This document shows, in pieces, positions 21,236 to 35,000 of a stretch of 64,000 bases of DNA. This DNA is from Dillenia suffruticosa (lineage: Eukaryota > Streptophyta > Magnoliopsida > Dilleniales > Dilleniaceae): contig JAVTVX010000031.1 of the NCBI GenBank assembly GCA_033439265.1, positions 605,501-669,500 of the forward strand. Reading direction: 5' to 3'. The position numbers were made by a program, and so were the translations under genes. The notes below the pieces were generated by a model. That model worked only from the letters and a program-made list of their open reading frames with translations, was not told the DNA's origin and did no database searches. Every line of letters begins with the position of its first letter. The first letter of the stretch is position 1.

Positions 21236-23965
21236 GATCGGTTTTGATGACGACGATGTAGTGGGGGCCAACTCGAACTGACACAGTCGACTAGTCTTCG
21301 TCGCTGAAATAAGCTAATATCTTATGAATGGAGTTTTTGTCAATCAAAAGGCGAGCTGCAATATCCTCTACTGAGATGCTTTCTAGCAGATGGATTTCAG
21401 CCAAATGCATCTTAAATCTCATATCAGACCTTTAAAGGGACTCTCTGACAAGTGATCATACCCCAAGAGTATTATTTTACTCCTAATAACCTTGGGAATA
21501 CACGCAACCATGATACCACCACATCTACTTTCATTGTAGTCAAACTTTTGGGATCACATCTGGCAAATTCCTAGACTTCTTGATCACCAACCGAGGAATC
21601 GAGGCCAACCTAGAGAAGATTCAAACCATCTTACATACGGTGCCAACTAGAATATTAAAAGAAATATAACACCTTTTTAGACGGATTGTAATCTTGAGTT
21701 GATTTATGTCGACAGTGGGGGGAAAAAACAAGCCTTTTTTCGATGCCTTGAAGAAAACTTAGAAATTTGTGTGGACATCGGAATATCAGACGGCCTTCGA
21801 CATGCTCAAGGTATACCTCTCATCTCCTCCTCTATTCTCTTGGCCTATCCTTGGTGGGAAACTCTACCTTTACTTATCTATCTCTAATCGAGCCCTTTGC
21901 TCTGCACTTGTAAGAAAGGATGCTACCATACAAAAGCTAATATATTATGTTAGCCATGTGCTCTAGGAAACAAAAATTAATTATAAGTCTATCGAGAAAG
22001 TAGAATTCGCTTTCGTCATAACCACTCGATGCCTTTACCTATACATTTCGGCGCACACCATCATAGTACTAATCGACTAGCCTCTGAAGTAGATCCTATA
22101 GAAAAGGTACACCTAAGGTCGGCTCATCAAATGGATTATCGAACTTGGCGAATTCAATACTAATCATAAACTAAGACCCACCATCAAGGGCCAAACCCTG
22201 GCTGACTTTATTCTTGAAAGCATGTTCCTAGTCCTTATTGAACAAGTCACCAACAACCATTCAGAAGGGTACCTGCTACTAGCATGGACTTTGTATGTTG
22301 AGGGTCCTCCAACTCATTAGGAAGTGGCACTGGACTCAACTTAATGGGTCGTGATGACTTTAAATATGCACTCTGCTTCAATTTTAAGCAATCAGTAACT
22401 AAACCAAATACAAAACACTCTTAATGGGACTGTGGATCATAGCATCATTGGGAGCCAAAGACATCTGGGTCTTCACTGACAGCCAACTCGTGGTCAAGCA
22501 AATCGAGGGGTCATACGAAACTAAAGAGCCAATGATGGTGAAGTGACTCTTTAAACTTCAAGAAGAAGTGAGCAAGTTAGACAAGGTCGACGTTTAACAA
22601 ATTCCTAGATCTGAAAATGCTAAACCCAACATGCTCTCTAAACTAGCCGGTTCATACTCAATCATTACCGATCAAATAGTTTATGTCGAGAGGCTTCCAT
22701 ATTCAAGCATTGACGAACAAAAGTAGATCGTAATAGCTGATGACTCACCAAGATAGAAAGACCCAATCCAAGCCTACTTAAGGAGCGACCAAATTGCCAA
22801 GGTCACCACAGGAGACAGGGAAGGTCAAACGCCAAGCCGCGTATTGCGCTATCATTAATGGGGCCCTCTACAAGAAGTCCTTTACTCACCCCTATCTCAA
22901 ATGCCTAACGTACAAGAAAGGAAACTACATCCTTAGGAAAATTCAAGAAAGGGTATGCGGCAACCATTTGACAACTCAAAAGCTAGCCAACAAGACCTTA
23001 TATCAAGGATTCTTTTGGCTTACCATGAAGAGAGATGTAGAGGCTTATGTTAAAAGGTGTGACGAGTGTTAGGGCTTCTCTTTGGTGCCAAACCAATCTT
23101 CCTCTGAACTCTACCAATTGCAAGCTCATGACCATTTGCATAATAGAGGATAGACATTCTAGGACCATTCCCACAACTTACTAGACAACGAAAGTTTCTC
23201 ATCATGATCATAGATTACTTCACCAAGTGTATGGAAGCCTAACCACTAGCCCAAATTACAGCAGGCAAGATACAAACTTTCATGTAGACATCTATCATCA
23301 CTAGGCTTAGCCTAGCCCATGTTCTTATCACTGATAACAGCTAGTAGTTTGACAACAAAAGCTTTTGAGAATTCTGCAACAATCTTGAAATTCAACATCT
23401 TTTTACCTCCATTGTCTACCTATAAGCCAATGGCCTCATCAAAGTGACACATTGAACGATCCACCGAGGACTCAAAATGGCATTAGAAGAAGCAAAGGGT
23501 TTTTGGGTAGACGAAGTATACAAAATTCTTTGAGCCTGGCGAACTACACCTCGCACAACCACAGGGGAAACACCATTCAACCTTACCTATCGATGTGAAA
23601 TGGTCATCCTAGTGACAATTGGAATCTGTTCATTACGCGTAGACCAATACTAGCCAAAATCAAATGAGTCTGCACTACGAGAATGACTAGATCTCATACC
23701 AAAGTTATGAGATACAGTGCTGACTTGAATGGCAGCCTATCAGTAAAAAATGACCCGATATTATAATGGAAGAGTCAAAGCAAGAATGTTCAAATTAGAA
23801 GACTTGGTCCTCTAGAGAGTAGAGGCTACAGGACAACTTAGTTGGGGGCAGGCTCGCACCAAGTTGGGAAGGCCTCTATTAGGAGTGCTCGGAAGTTCAC
23901 TCAAGAATATACTGCCTCAACCACTTAGACGGTTTTGCTGTATCCGGAACATAGAAATCAAAAAA
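21236..23965 (+). pseudogene. Tat-type Ty3/gypsy pol remnant: protease, RNase H, second RNase H, integrase
   Basis: Domains are readable in order across many stops and frameshifts. Protease: 'FVNQKASCNILY' at about 21333, where the catalytic Asp of the V-D-x-G pattern is now Asn. RT 3' end: 'TNRGIEANLEKIQTIL' (about 21588). RNase H: 'TAFDMLKVYLSSPPL', then 'LIYYVSHVL' (21770-21966). Connection: 'GRLIKWIIELGEFNTNHK' and 'GQTLADFILES' (about 22110-22230). Second, plant-type RNase H: 'WVFTDSQLVVKQIEGSYE' and 'IPRSENAKPNMLSKLAGS' (22470-22650). Integrase zinc region: 'FFWLTMKRDVEAYVKRCDE' (about 23015), then degraded core words such as 'ITDN' and 'TYRCE'. The dual RNase H is a hallmark of the Tat lineage. 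Gag and most of RT are deleted. Confidence 0.85.
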
Positions 23966-24129
23966 TTTGCGTATCTACTACCAGTAATCTTTATCATTCT
24001 TACTAGTCTTGATATTTGTCATCTCAGAACCTGTCAGTAATAACATTATTCCTTTTTTGCATAATATCATTAATCTAATAGATTACAAGCGGCTCAGGCC
24101 CTTGCGTTCATAGGTCCCTAGTTTATTGT

Positions 24130-25290
24130 TTTCTCTTTTGCAGGTTTACTCTCTCGGCTCTATGCCTCCAAAGCGATCTACACCATCTCTCTCGACTTTA
24201 TTCCTTGAAACGCGTCATCATATGTAGGGTCTCCAAGTCGAGTCGATCCCAAGTACCCCTATGCTTGAACTCAAACTCGAATTTTTAATGGTACTTATAC
24301 TCAAACTCGAACTCAACAAATAGTAATAATATAACTCGAACTCGACTCGTTTATAATTTAATGAGCTTGAAATTGATTTGAAAACTTGAAAACTTGAAAA
24401 CTTGAAAACTCAATTTTATTAATTTATAAAACTTTATTAATATATCTCATTTAATTTAATTTTTTATACTATAATAATATATAGTTATATATATAATATA
24501 TATTAACATATGTTATTGAGTTACTTGACAAGTTTTCAAATCTAAAATTCTATTACTTAAACTTGACTCAATTATATAATGAAATTGCTCAAATTTGACT
24601 TGAGTTCGGTCAAAATTGAGTTGAGTCAACTCTTTGATCAAGCGGCTTGTGAGCGAGTCAAATTTGACTCGATTCGCATAACAACCCTAATCATACGGGT
24701 CCTAGAGCCCGACTTGGTAGACGTGACCACTCTCTCGGCTCTATGCCTTCAAAGGGTTCCACACCCTCTTTCTCGACTCTACGTCTCGAAATGCGTCATC
24801 ATACGAGTCCTAGCATCTGATCGGGTAGACACGTCCTACTCTCTCAACTCTGCGCGTCCTATGAATTCCATACCCTCTCTCTTGGCTCTACACCTCAAAC
24901 GTATCATCATACGAGTCTTAGAACCCGATCAGGTTAATACAGCTTACTCTTTCAACTCTAATCCAACAAAGGGTTCCACACACACATATACTCTCTCTCT
25001 CTCTCTTTTGGTTCTACGTCTCAAAACACATCATCACATGGGTACTAGCACTCGACTGGGAAGATGCAATCTACTGTCTCAGCTATATGCCTCTTAAGGG
25101 TTTCGCACCCTCTCTCTCGACTCTATTCCTCAAACGCGTCATCATACGGGTTGTAGCACTCGACTGGGCAGACATGACCCTCTCTATCAGCTCTATATCT
25201 CGAAAGAGTTCCGTACTCTCCCTTTTAGCTCAATGCCTCACATAGGCTTTAACAAGATATCTCCATCGCTTCTCGGACCTATAGATCCTA
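24130..25290 (+). repeat. Tandem array of 107-125 bp units in the Tat 3' region
   Basis: The phrase 'cgtcatcatacg(g/a)gt' recurs near 24212, 24690, 24797, 24904, 25029 and 25140, each followed by 'cta(g)(a/c)(g/a)cccga', 'tctctcggctctatgcct' and 'agggttcca(c)accctctctctcgactct'. Units are diverged. Tat-lineage elements are known to carry variable tandem repeats in their 3' untranslated region, and the position after integrase fits. A Ser/Leu-rich open frame across the array (24579-25097) is a by-product of the repeat. Confidence 0.8.
24225..24689. mobile_element. hAT-like MITE, 465 bp, inside the tandem array
   Basis: The ends TAGGGT...ACCCTA are inverted and are followed inward by CGA(g/a)TCGA on both sides. 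Flanks show an 8 bp duplication with one mismatch: ATCATATG (24217-24224) and ATCATACG (24690-24697). Other array units give the empty site. The interior is AT-rich with 'actcgaactca' and 'aaacttg' repeats near 24290-24410. There is no coding capacity. Confidence 0.75.
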
Positions 25291-26173
25291 CCATGTAAAC
25301 TAAGTCTGACTCCTGTTCTTTTAGCTTCGACATCTCAGAGGGATTCAAATACTCTCCCTCGGTTATGATGCACTCGGGGACAATTTGGGGCTCAAGTCTT
25401 TTTGCTCCAACACACAGTGAGAATGTGACGATGACAAAGATGAAAATTCTCTAATCATTTATTGATATGAGTTTTCATATATGTGGGAGGTGAAGTTCGT
25501 ACAAAAGAAAATCAGAGAACTCAATATTTAAATCTTTCAGCATATGCTTAATATGACAATAAGAACATCACAGTAATGAAGAAAGCAAGTTCTATATTTA
25601 TTAATCAATGTCTCTACAAAATAGTTCAGAATCTATATAAGTGCAACTAGAAGAATAGTAACAACAAAGGAATTTAATTTCAACATAATGCATTGTTAAC
25701 ATATTAAGAGTACATCATTGGAAAGATGGAAATGCAAAGGAAAAAAAGTACATGAATAGGGAAATTTTAAGGAAAAGGAAGGACATCTCAACGGTCGGTA
25801 AATAACCTAGAGCTTGATGCTGCTATCCTTTATCCCATTGACTAGGTTTGTCCTCCAAATTTTAAGGAAAAGGAAGGACATCTCCCACTCGTCTCCTTTA
25901 TAGGCCATTTGCCAACTCCCTTAGCTTAAGAAATGCTTGAAAACCCTAAGAAGAGAATTATCAACCTCATGTTACCTGGCCACTTGTTTTGGCATTGCAG
26001 AGGGGAAACACCCCCAACTTCCAAAGGACTCTCCAAAAAAGAGTAGGGATGCCTCCATCCAATGCAAGGCCCCTAAAACACCTATACCGAGCCACAATGA
26101 CATTGGGTTTTTGAATGCCATGATGGAATCGTGTAGCAGTAGTTCCCCATTGTGTCGATAGTTTTACAACAAT
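25291..26173. other. Unassigned; possible polypurine tract and a short direct repeat
   Basis: 'actcggggacaatttgggg' at 25372-25390 resembles the polypurine tract expected before a Tat 3' LTR, but no LTR start follows clearly. A direct repeat of about 28 bp ('aattttaaggaaaaggaagg', then 'acatctc') occurs near 25762 and 25857. The open frames at 25937-26161 (+) and 25967-26251 (-) overlap each other and show no domain. Confidence 0.4.
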
Positions 26174-28164
26174 TGTTATGCCCCAGTTCTCAGACTTGAG
26201 CATGCAACAACTATCGTGTTGCAACCTCGGGTATGTACTCTGAGACCCCACAAGGTTAATCTATCATCAATATAATCTCAATCCTCAACCAATTCTCAAT
26301 AATCATAAATCATTCTCTATAAGGCCACTTTCAAAATGAGATAAGTGAGGTCCCAATAACTTAACACAAATGATAAATAAAAATCATAATGTACATATAC
26401 AAAAACAATAAAGCTTTTGCAAGTAATCCATAATACAACAAGGTTCGACTTCCATTAATCTTTCTTATGGATCCATCTACAAACTAAGTAAGCGAAAATG
26501 GAACTAACTCACACAAAATATATGGTTAAATATATGGTTCTGACTGAGGTTGATGTCACAAATCACAAAAAAAAGGTCCTTTAGCTGTGCTTACTAACTA
26601 TAAATCTGAAAAGATGAAAGAAAAAGAAAGGAGTGAGTATAATTGTACTCAGTGAGTGGAAAATCTATGTACAAGCCGATAAGTAGAAGTATGATTTTGT
26701 CCTAAATCTATAACAACCCAATTTCTTTTTTATCATTTCAAAAATAATCACAAATTTACAAAAAATATTTACAAAGTATTGACAACCAATGCATTCAAAA
26801 TAAAACATTTCTCTTTACATCAAAATAAGTTGCATTCAATTCAAAACTATGGGACTGCCAAAAAAGATACATCCCAATCCAAGACCTTGGTCGGGGTCAA
26901 GGATTGGATCCACCATGTTTTTTTTTTCTTATTTATTTGAAAATGTCATAACCTTGGTGTTGGCTTTGATATCACCATTGGTGACTCATGGCTGCCCAAT
27001 GAAAACTTGGGTAGGTGAACCCCCCGCATCACACTACCCCAATCTAGTATCCGGCTTCACTCATACCACTATTACTCCTACCCGTCATGAGTGAGCAATA
27101 ACAACAGCAACTGCGTATACCATTGGTCACAATAAAATATCATTTTCATTTATAATTAAATTCCAAAATCATTTCTCAACTCATATTCATCTTGTCTCAA
27201 ATGAACATCAATCAACCAAACGATGTAAATTATGTGGCATTAATATGTCAAATTCAAATTTCCAACATCATTGATTCAAGAGAACATATCACAATCAAAC
27301 TAAATTACAAAATCATTTTCCAAAAAAAAAAAGATTTGCGGAACATATAAAATCATTTCACAATAAACTAAATATAGAAGTCCCACTCACAGTTAGGGAA
27401 GAGTATGCACTCCTACTAGTCCAGATTCTTGGCTCTATCCTTAATTGAAAGACCTTCACCAAAATGTTATATCAATCACAATATAGAATTAAGATTAGTC
27501 ATTTATTTAATACAAGCATTAAGTTAAATACATGATGGCGCAAATAAAAAATATGTTTCTATTACTTCGACATCCATTAACTCTATTTAACACCCATTTC
27601 CATTTCAAACTTTATAATTCCAACCAATATTACAAGTTTCCAACTCTTAAATATCTTATAGGAATGATCATATTTCAAACTAAAATTTCTGAATTCCAAT
27701 TTTTACTTGAAGACCAGACATGATATAACAATTTTTATATTTATAATCAAGATGCATTCCAATCGCCTAAAAACATTTAAGTCTATAATGCAGTTATCAT
27801 AACTGTATAACTCTAATTTGTGTCGTTACAAAAAAATGTCTATAACTTTCGCTACACATAGCCAAATCATGTGATTCAAGTCTCAGATTAAAGATAAGAC
27901 TAAGATCTATAAATTTTATATCCAGAGCTTAGCCTAATTGCGTCTAAACGGATCTCAAAGTTGAAACAAAACGCTCAGTCGAAATAGGGCAAAATAGAGT
28001 ATTTCTCTATAGAACACATTAATTTGAAAAATCATTAGAAATTCAATTTTTATTAGAATCTTGCAAATCATATGCCATTTTCAAGATATGGAAGTCTAGT
28101 TTGATATGAACAAAGCCTCACTTAATTTACCTATGTGCAGTACAAAACCTCACTTATTTTTACA
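26174..28164 (-). mobile_element. Diverged gypsy-type LTR, minus strand
   Basis: It starts (plus strand) TGTTATGCCCC, the same terminus type as TGTCATGCCCC and TGTCACGCCC of the LTRs at 32076, 53061 and 35448. It shares internal landmarks in order: 'ctcagtgagtg' near 26660, the 'ccttggtcggggtcaa' region near 26890, 'cccactcac...gggaag' near 27380, and 'tataactttcgc' near 27840. It ends ...TTTTTACA at 28164, exactly where copia gag begins, so on the minus strand it would run TGTAAAAATA...GGGGCATAACA. No matching 5 bp duplication was seen, so one end may be rearranged. Confidence 0.6.
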
Positions 28165-31100
28165 GGGGAAAATTATAATTTCTAATGTCTCAAAGTAAAA
28201 ACTCTTTTTGAGTCATTAGATATGTGGAAGCTCATACATAATGGACCTGAAAAGCCAGAATTATCTGCAACTTTGACTATAGCTCAGAGGAAAGAAATAA
28301 GAGAAAAAGCACCTTGATATAGTTGTTCTTTCCATGATTCAGAGTGGAGTTTCAGATACAATTTTTCCTAGAGTCATGAGAGTGATAAAGACAAAATAGG
28401 TATGAGATATTTTGCAAGAAGAATTTCAGGGACATCTTTAGGTACGATTGATAAAACTTCAATCTCTTAGAAGAGAGTTTGAGAATATTAGAATAAAAGA
28501 AAATGAATAAATGTAAGAGTTTTTCACTAGATTGATTGAATTAGTAAATCAAATAAAGGCTAAGGAGATTATTGATTAAAAGATAAACAAAAATATACTA
28601 ATATGTTTGCCTGAAAAATTTGACTCCAAAGTCGTTATGATAAAAGGAACAAAAAATCTAGCAACCATGAGTATTCAGGAGTTGATAGGTTCACTAAAAA
28701 CATTTGAGAAAAGATTAATTCACTCTGGTAAAAAAGTTATAGAAAGAGTATTTCAATCTAAACTTGTGCTTGATTCAAATAGTCAGGGTGTATCTAATGA
28801 AGAAAAACAAAATGATTTGGTTAGAAGTAGTGGATGTGGTTGAGGTAGAGATAGAAGTTCAAGGGGGAAGAGATAGATGCAGAGGTGAATTTAGAGAAAT
28901 GGAAAGAAAGAATAATGAAGAAGGTTCAGTTAAAAAGTGTTTTATTTGTGAAAAACTAGGGTATCTAACAAATGATTGCTACCATAAATAAAACAACAAT
29001 GCTTCAATGACAAAAGGTTTGGCCATTTGAAGAAAGATTGCAAATTAAATGTTAAACAATAGGGAAAGATGATAGAAGAATATGATGCAAAAGATAATAT
29101 GATCTATGCATGTTAAAGTGCAGTACAAAAAAGGGGTGATCATTGGTACATTGATAGTGCTTATAGTAATCATCTTATAGCTAACATAAGTATTTTTTGT
29201 GAATCGAATACAAGCTTCCATTCAAGAGTAAAAATTGCCAATGGAGAATGTATGAATGCAGAAGGGGTTTGTATAGTTGCTATTCAGACCAAACATGGAC
29301 TTAAGAAGATTTAAGAAATTCTTTATTTGCCTGATGCTGATGCTAATTTGTGGAGTCTTGGTCAGTTGCTTGTGCATAGTTATTCTCTTCATTTTAAGGA
29401 TAATTATTGCATAATTTATGATAGAAAATTTTCTCAAAAATGTTTTGCTAAAGTGAAAATGAACAAGTGATGTTTTTTTTCTCAATTTTAAATATCTAGC
29501 AGAGAAGTCTATGAAAACTAATTTGAGCAATGATAGTTGATTGTGGCTTTATAGGTTTGGCCATTTAAATTTTGAAAATCTGAAGATGATGTAGAAAAAA
29601 TGCATGGTACATGGTCTCCCAAATATTCATGATAAAATTGGAGTTTGTGAAGGGTGTGCACTTGGCAAGCAACATAAGCAATCATTTCCTAAAGGAGTGG
29701 ATGGAGAGCAAAGGGAAATCTTGGGCTTGTGTATACAGATGTGTGTGGATCAATGAAGACGCCTTTGCAAAATAAAAATGGATATTTTGTTTTGTTTGTT
29801 GATGACTACTGTAGGATGACTATTTCATAAGGAATAAATTTGAGTTGTTATGTATTTTTAAAAAATTTAAGAATATTGTTGAGAACAAAAGTGATAAAAA
29901 ATCAAGGCATTATGAAGTGATAGAGAAAAGGAGTTTACTTCCAGAGAGTTTCAGTAATATTGTGAAGATGAACGAATTGAAAGACAATTGATAGTAGCTT
30001 ACGCATCATAGCACAACAGGTATTTGAGAAGAAGAATCAAACAGTAATAGAGATGGCTAAATCTATGCTATTTCAGAAAAAAATTATCAAAGAAGTTTTG
30101 GGCTAAATTTGTTAATACAACTATGTATTTAATTATTCTGTCTTGCAGCACAAGTGCATTGAAGGAGATGACACCTTTTAAAGTTTGAAGTAGCAAAAAA
30201 CCTTCAGCTAGTCATCTCAAGGTGTTTGATAGTATAACTTTTGCTCAAATTCCAAAAGAAAAGAGGACAAAACTTGACGAGGCTAGAGAGAGAGATATTT
30301 TCCTTAGGTATAGTTCAGTTTCTAAAGGCTATAGATTATATAGTCTTAAAAGAAATACTGTGATCACAAGTATAGATGTGGTATTTGATGAATATAAGAA
30401 GTAAAAGTGAGAAGAAGAATAATAAAAGATCAAGAATGAGCCAAAAATGATTTGCCGCAAAGGCAATGAAGAATGAAGATGAAGAAGATGAAGTTAGTTC
30501 ATAAATAGTTACAAGTTCTCCTAGTTCAATCTCTTCAACACTTAGCTCAACAACAATCAAGATGAGAAGGTTAAGTGATGTTTATGTAAGATGCAATTTG
30601 TGCATTGTTGAACTTGGAAGTTTTGAAGAAGCATTGAGAAAAGAAGATTGGAGAAGAGCAATGGAAGAGGAGATTGAAGCCATTGAAAACAACAAGACTT
30701 GGGAGATGGTTGATAGACCCAAAGATAGATAAGTAATTGGTAAGAAGTGGGTTTGTAAAGTGAAGTATAAGATAGATGGTTCTATTCAGAAAAGTAAAGC
30801 AACCTTGATAGCCAAAGGATATGCATAACAAATGGAAATGGATTTTTATGAAGTTTTTGCTCCAATTGCAAGGCTTGATACCATCAAGATGTTAATAGCA
30901 TTAGCTGCTAAAACATGTTGGCCACTTTATCAATTAGAAGAGAAATCTACATTCCTGAATGGTGAGTTAAAAGAGGAGGTTTATGTGGAGCAACTAGGTA
31001 GTTTTATTGCTTAAAATGCAGAAGGCAAAGTGCTTAAGTTGAAGAAAGCATTATATGGATTAAAACAATCTTCAAGGGCATGGTGTAGTGAAATTGATAA

Positions 31101-32075
31101 CTATTTCATCAATAATGGATTCAAGAAAAGAATGAGTGAGCCAACTTTGTATGTGAAGAAGCAAGGTATGTACGTTCTTATTATTGCTTTGTACGTTGAT
31201 GATTGGTGTTTACCGGTAATAATCAAAGAATAGTTGAAAAGTTTAAAGAAGACATGATGTCGCATCATTTTCTTGGAATGGAGATTTATCATTGTGAAAA
31301 TGATGTGTTTATATGTCAAGAAATTTATGCAAAAAAAATTTTGGTTAATTTAGGGTGAAAGGTTGCAAATCAATTGATACTCCAATGATGTTGAATGAGA
31401 AATTGAAGAAAGATGATGGTAGAAGAAATGTCTAGGAGCTTGATTGGTAATTTGTTGTATCTTACAGCAATCAACCCAGATATTATGTTTGCACTTAGTT
31501 TGTTGTCACTTTTATGCATTTTTCTAGCCATTTTCGCCATGGAGTAGCCAAAAGAGTGTTAAGGTTTGCGTAAGGAACCAAGGGTTATGGAACTAAATAT
31601 TGCAAGGGTGAAATTTGTAGTTGAAGGGGTTTTTGTGACAATGATTGGGCAAACTGTGTGGTTAACAAAGGGAGCACATCTATATATGTTTTTATGATTC
31701 GTTTAGGAGCAATTTCATGGTGTTCAAAGAAGCAACAATTTGATGCTCAGTCATCTACAAAGGCTGAATATATTTCAGCTGTAATGGTAACTTCTCAAAC
31801 AATTTAGTTGAGAAGAATATTGGAAAATATGAAAAAAAAGTAAAATGTTTCAACTGATATTTACTATGACAACAAGTGAACCATTGCATTGGCTAAAAAT
31901 TCTATACAACATAGTCGGGCAAAGCACATGGTCATCAAGTACCATTTTATCATAAATGTAATAGAGGAAAATGAAGTCAGAATGAAGTATTGCATATCTA
32001 AAGAGCAAGCGGCGAACAGTTTCACCAAGGCATCACCAAAGGATAAGATTCAACTGCTCATAGAAAAGGTTGGTG
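28165..32075 (+). pseudogene. Ty1/copia gag-pol, copy A (degenerate)
   Basis: All copia domains are present in order but broken by stops and frameshifts. Gag: 'VKTLFESLDMWKLI' (about 28200) and 'MPEKFDSKVVMIKGTKN' (28607). A zinc knuckle 'CFICEKLGYLTNDC' (about 28940) has its His replaced by Tyr, and a second, damaged knuckle follows near 29000. Protease: 'WYIDSAYSNHL' (about 29144; the usual D-S-G reads D-S-A). Pre-integrase and integrase: 'RFGHLNFENLK', 'GVCEGCALGKQHKQSF', 'IPKEKRTKLDEARERDIF' (to 30400). RT: 'AMEEEIEAIENNKTWEMV', 'FYEVFAPIARLDTIKML', 'LYVDD' (about 31190). RNase H: 'STKAEYISAVM', ending 'LLIEKVGV'. The reading frame is cut at 32075 by a gypsy LTR. Confidence 0.9.
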
Positions 32076-35000
32076 TGTCATGCCCCGATCTGTGATTCAA
32101 AGGCCGTGAACAGTCACCCGTTACCTTGGACACTAACCCATCCCACCACGTATCCTCAAGGTAACGCAAAGCTAATCAACATTTCAGTTGCAAATATTTT
32201 ATTAGTTTTTAAAATACAAAAGTTCTCAAATATATATATATATACTTCAAATGAAAGTTCCTTGGTTTCAGACAGTCATTCCGACATGATCAACTAATAT
32301 CCTTAAAGATACAACGGAAGATAATTACCGTAAGCAGTCTTCGATATTACGTACGTCTAAATAAGTCAACATGTCTTTCCAATAACTAACTCTGTATAGA
32401 TTTAAAGATATTGAGGGGTAAGTATAATCAAATATTTAGTGAGTAAGAAATCCGTGATAGGTAATTGACAAGTGAGGTGAGGATTGAGTGTCAATGTCAC
32501 ATATATATGTATATCCATACAAGACATATTATCAAAATCATAGCAATTTCAACACAATTTTCTATCCAATATAAACATATGCATCCTAAATCTCATGTCA
32601 TAAATTGTAAGATCATGCAAAATTATATTCTCGACAAAGGTCTACCTCGACCAATGACGAGCCACCAAGGGGTTTTTGTATGCAAACAAAAAAACAACCC
32701 CAAAACCTTGGCGTGGCTCCCTAAGTGCTAGACTGAAATGTCATTCACTCATCTCCTTTCAGTTCAACTTGGCTAGTCCAAAACATAGTATCATATACAT
32801 GCTACCTATCCATGTGAAGTGTCTGCATCTCGAAGACATTGCAATCGTGCAACTATCTCTATGTCGTGAGACGGGTTTGCTATAGCATATGAGGTAATTC
32901 TGTGCGGGACAACGCCTATCATATCACAGTATCATGGCTATAAGTACTATCCCCGATCTACGTTCAAGGGATTCAAGTACTAATATCCGAATACCTAGTT
33001 TTGCATCAAAATCATCAATAAACCAACCGTGCCATACATGTCGAGGAAAATCATGAAAATCCAATATAGTATATTATAACATATATCATCAAAGTACATT
33101 TCATGATTTAAAATATGAAACATATATTTTTCATCAAAATTTATGGATGCATATTTTAGAATTTTGAGACACTCCATTTATCACAAGTATATTACCAGTC
33201 ATTTAACAAAACCATTTTACAATCATTTCACAAATCATACTTTGAAAGCGATAAAACATGGTTTTACTTATTAACTACATGACAACAGTAAAGCCCACTC
33301 AATTGTACGGGAAGGGTACTCCACTCCCCTAGAACCTCGATACTCAACTGAGTCACCCCTCGAGTATAGTATAGTCATCTACTCCTAAGACAACAACATA
33401 TAAATATATAAATATGTCAATCCAATAAGGCTCAATTCCAATTCACCATAATTTGTTTAAGCCCATACATTTATGAAAATTCAGATTTTTAAATTCTACT
33501 CTTGCGCAGTCTTAAAAAAAATGTCATAACTTTGTCTATATAATTCGGAATCGAATGATTCAAATTGCTAAGTAACGCTACGACATATATCTACATTTTC
33601 TTGTTTAACTCATCTCCAAATTCCCACTGTATGAATTTATAAAAATTTATCTTCAATACAGTTCGTACTTATATAACTAAATTTGCACAGTTTTGGTAGA
33701 AAATACATGTCTCAATATATATATCTCCGCTTTACATGATTCCAAGTTCTACAGAAAGATAAGAGAAATCCTATAACTTTTATGTTTAGTATTACCTTTA
33801 ATTCTAAGTGCAGAATTTCATATAATTTCATTTCTGTATCAGTTCTAGATCTAAATTATGCTCTTCACAGTTTTAGTAAAAATATCATAACTTCCAGTGT
33901 ACTACTCTGATTCAAGTGACTTTTATCCAATTTTGCAGATAAGATAGAGAGCTAAAACTTTGATGTTTTAAGTTTCTTTAGATTTTGTACAAATGATATT
34001 TTAAAAATTTATAAAACATACTAGCCGCGTATAGAAGATGAAAAATAGAACATATCATTTTGCTGTTCCTTTACAAAAATCACTATAAATCACATTTTTA
34101 ATGGAATTTTTTGTGCCATACCTTATTGCAAAGCTTAGGGAGTTTAGTTTTACCAGAACTAAACCAATCTAAATTTCAATCATCACAGTATAAGATATCA
34201 TGGAATTACTACAGCTTGTTGACCCTGCTAGCTTACTTGAACAAACCTATTTCATAGGACCAATTTAATCCAATGTATACTTAAAGAAGAATGTATTACC
34301 TCTTTAATAAGATCTTGATATTCACATATTCATCACCAACACCATCCTTTAGCACTTGATCACCACATCTTGCAACACATATACATCAATATAAAAAAAA
34401 AAAACTATATATCATACTAATACTATCTAAACAATTAGAATCTTATCAACAAAAAATTTTCCTTACATCTTCAACACCTCAAGTCCTTGGATGAACACAA
34501 GAAATTTTCAATTCCTACACTTGAACTCATGGCTAATAGGGTAAATTTGGATAAGAAAATGAGGTCCAATGCTTAAAACAACTCATTTATGCAAATCTAG
34601 CAAAAATTTTGACCATTGATTCGTTTCCATGCAAGATCTCTACTCCACATTTGTCAAGACTTCTCTTATGTACTTGAAATGGCAGCAAGCAACCTCCATG
34701 CATGCAAAAGAAGTGTCCAATTTGGCCAAGAGGAAAGAAAGCACAAGAAATCCACTAAAATCCCTTTCAAATCACATTTCATGCATTAATTTTTCTTTAC
34801 AAGCAACCTTCTTCCAACTTTGTTAGTGGAATTATCTTATGTGGCCACTAATAGTCTTGGTGTCCTTTTGTCCAATCATTTGGCTCCAATTGCCCATCCT
34901 TAAGTGTTTTGCTATTTAGTCCTTCTACTTTTCTTATTTGCATTTAGACCCCTAACTTTTAACAATTTGTATTTTTGGTCCCTATGAAATTTTGTTTGAA

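Noticed and set aside
24579..25097. A 172-codon frame with Ser/Leu-rich repeats
   Set aside because: Produced by the tandem array and the MITE end; starts inside the MITE.
26849..27094. An 81-codon plus-strand frame
   Set aside because: Falls inside the diverged LTR in a part shared with non-coding copies.
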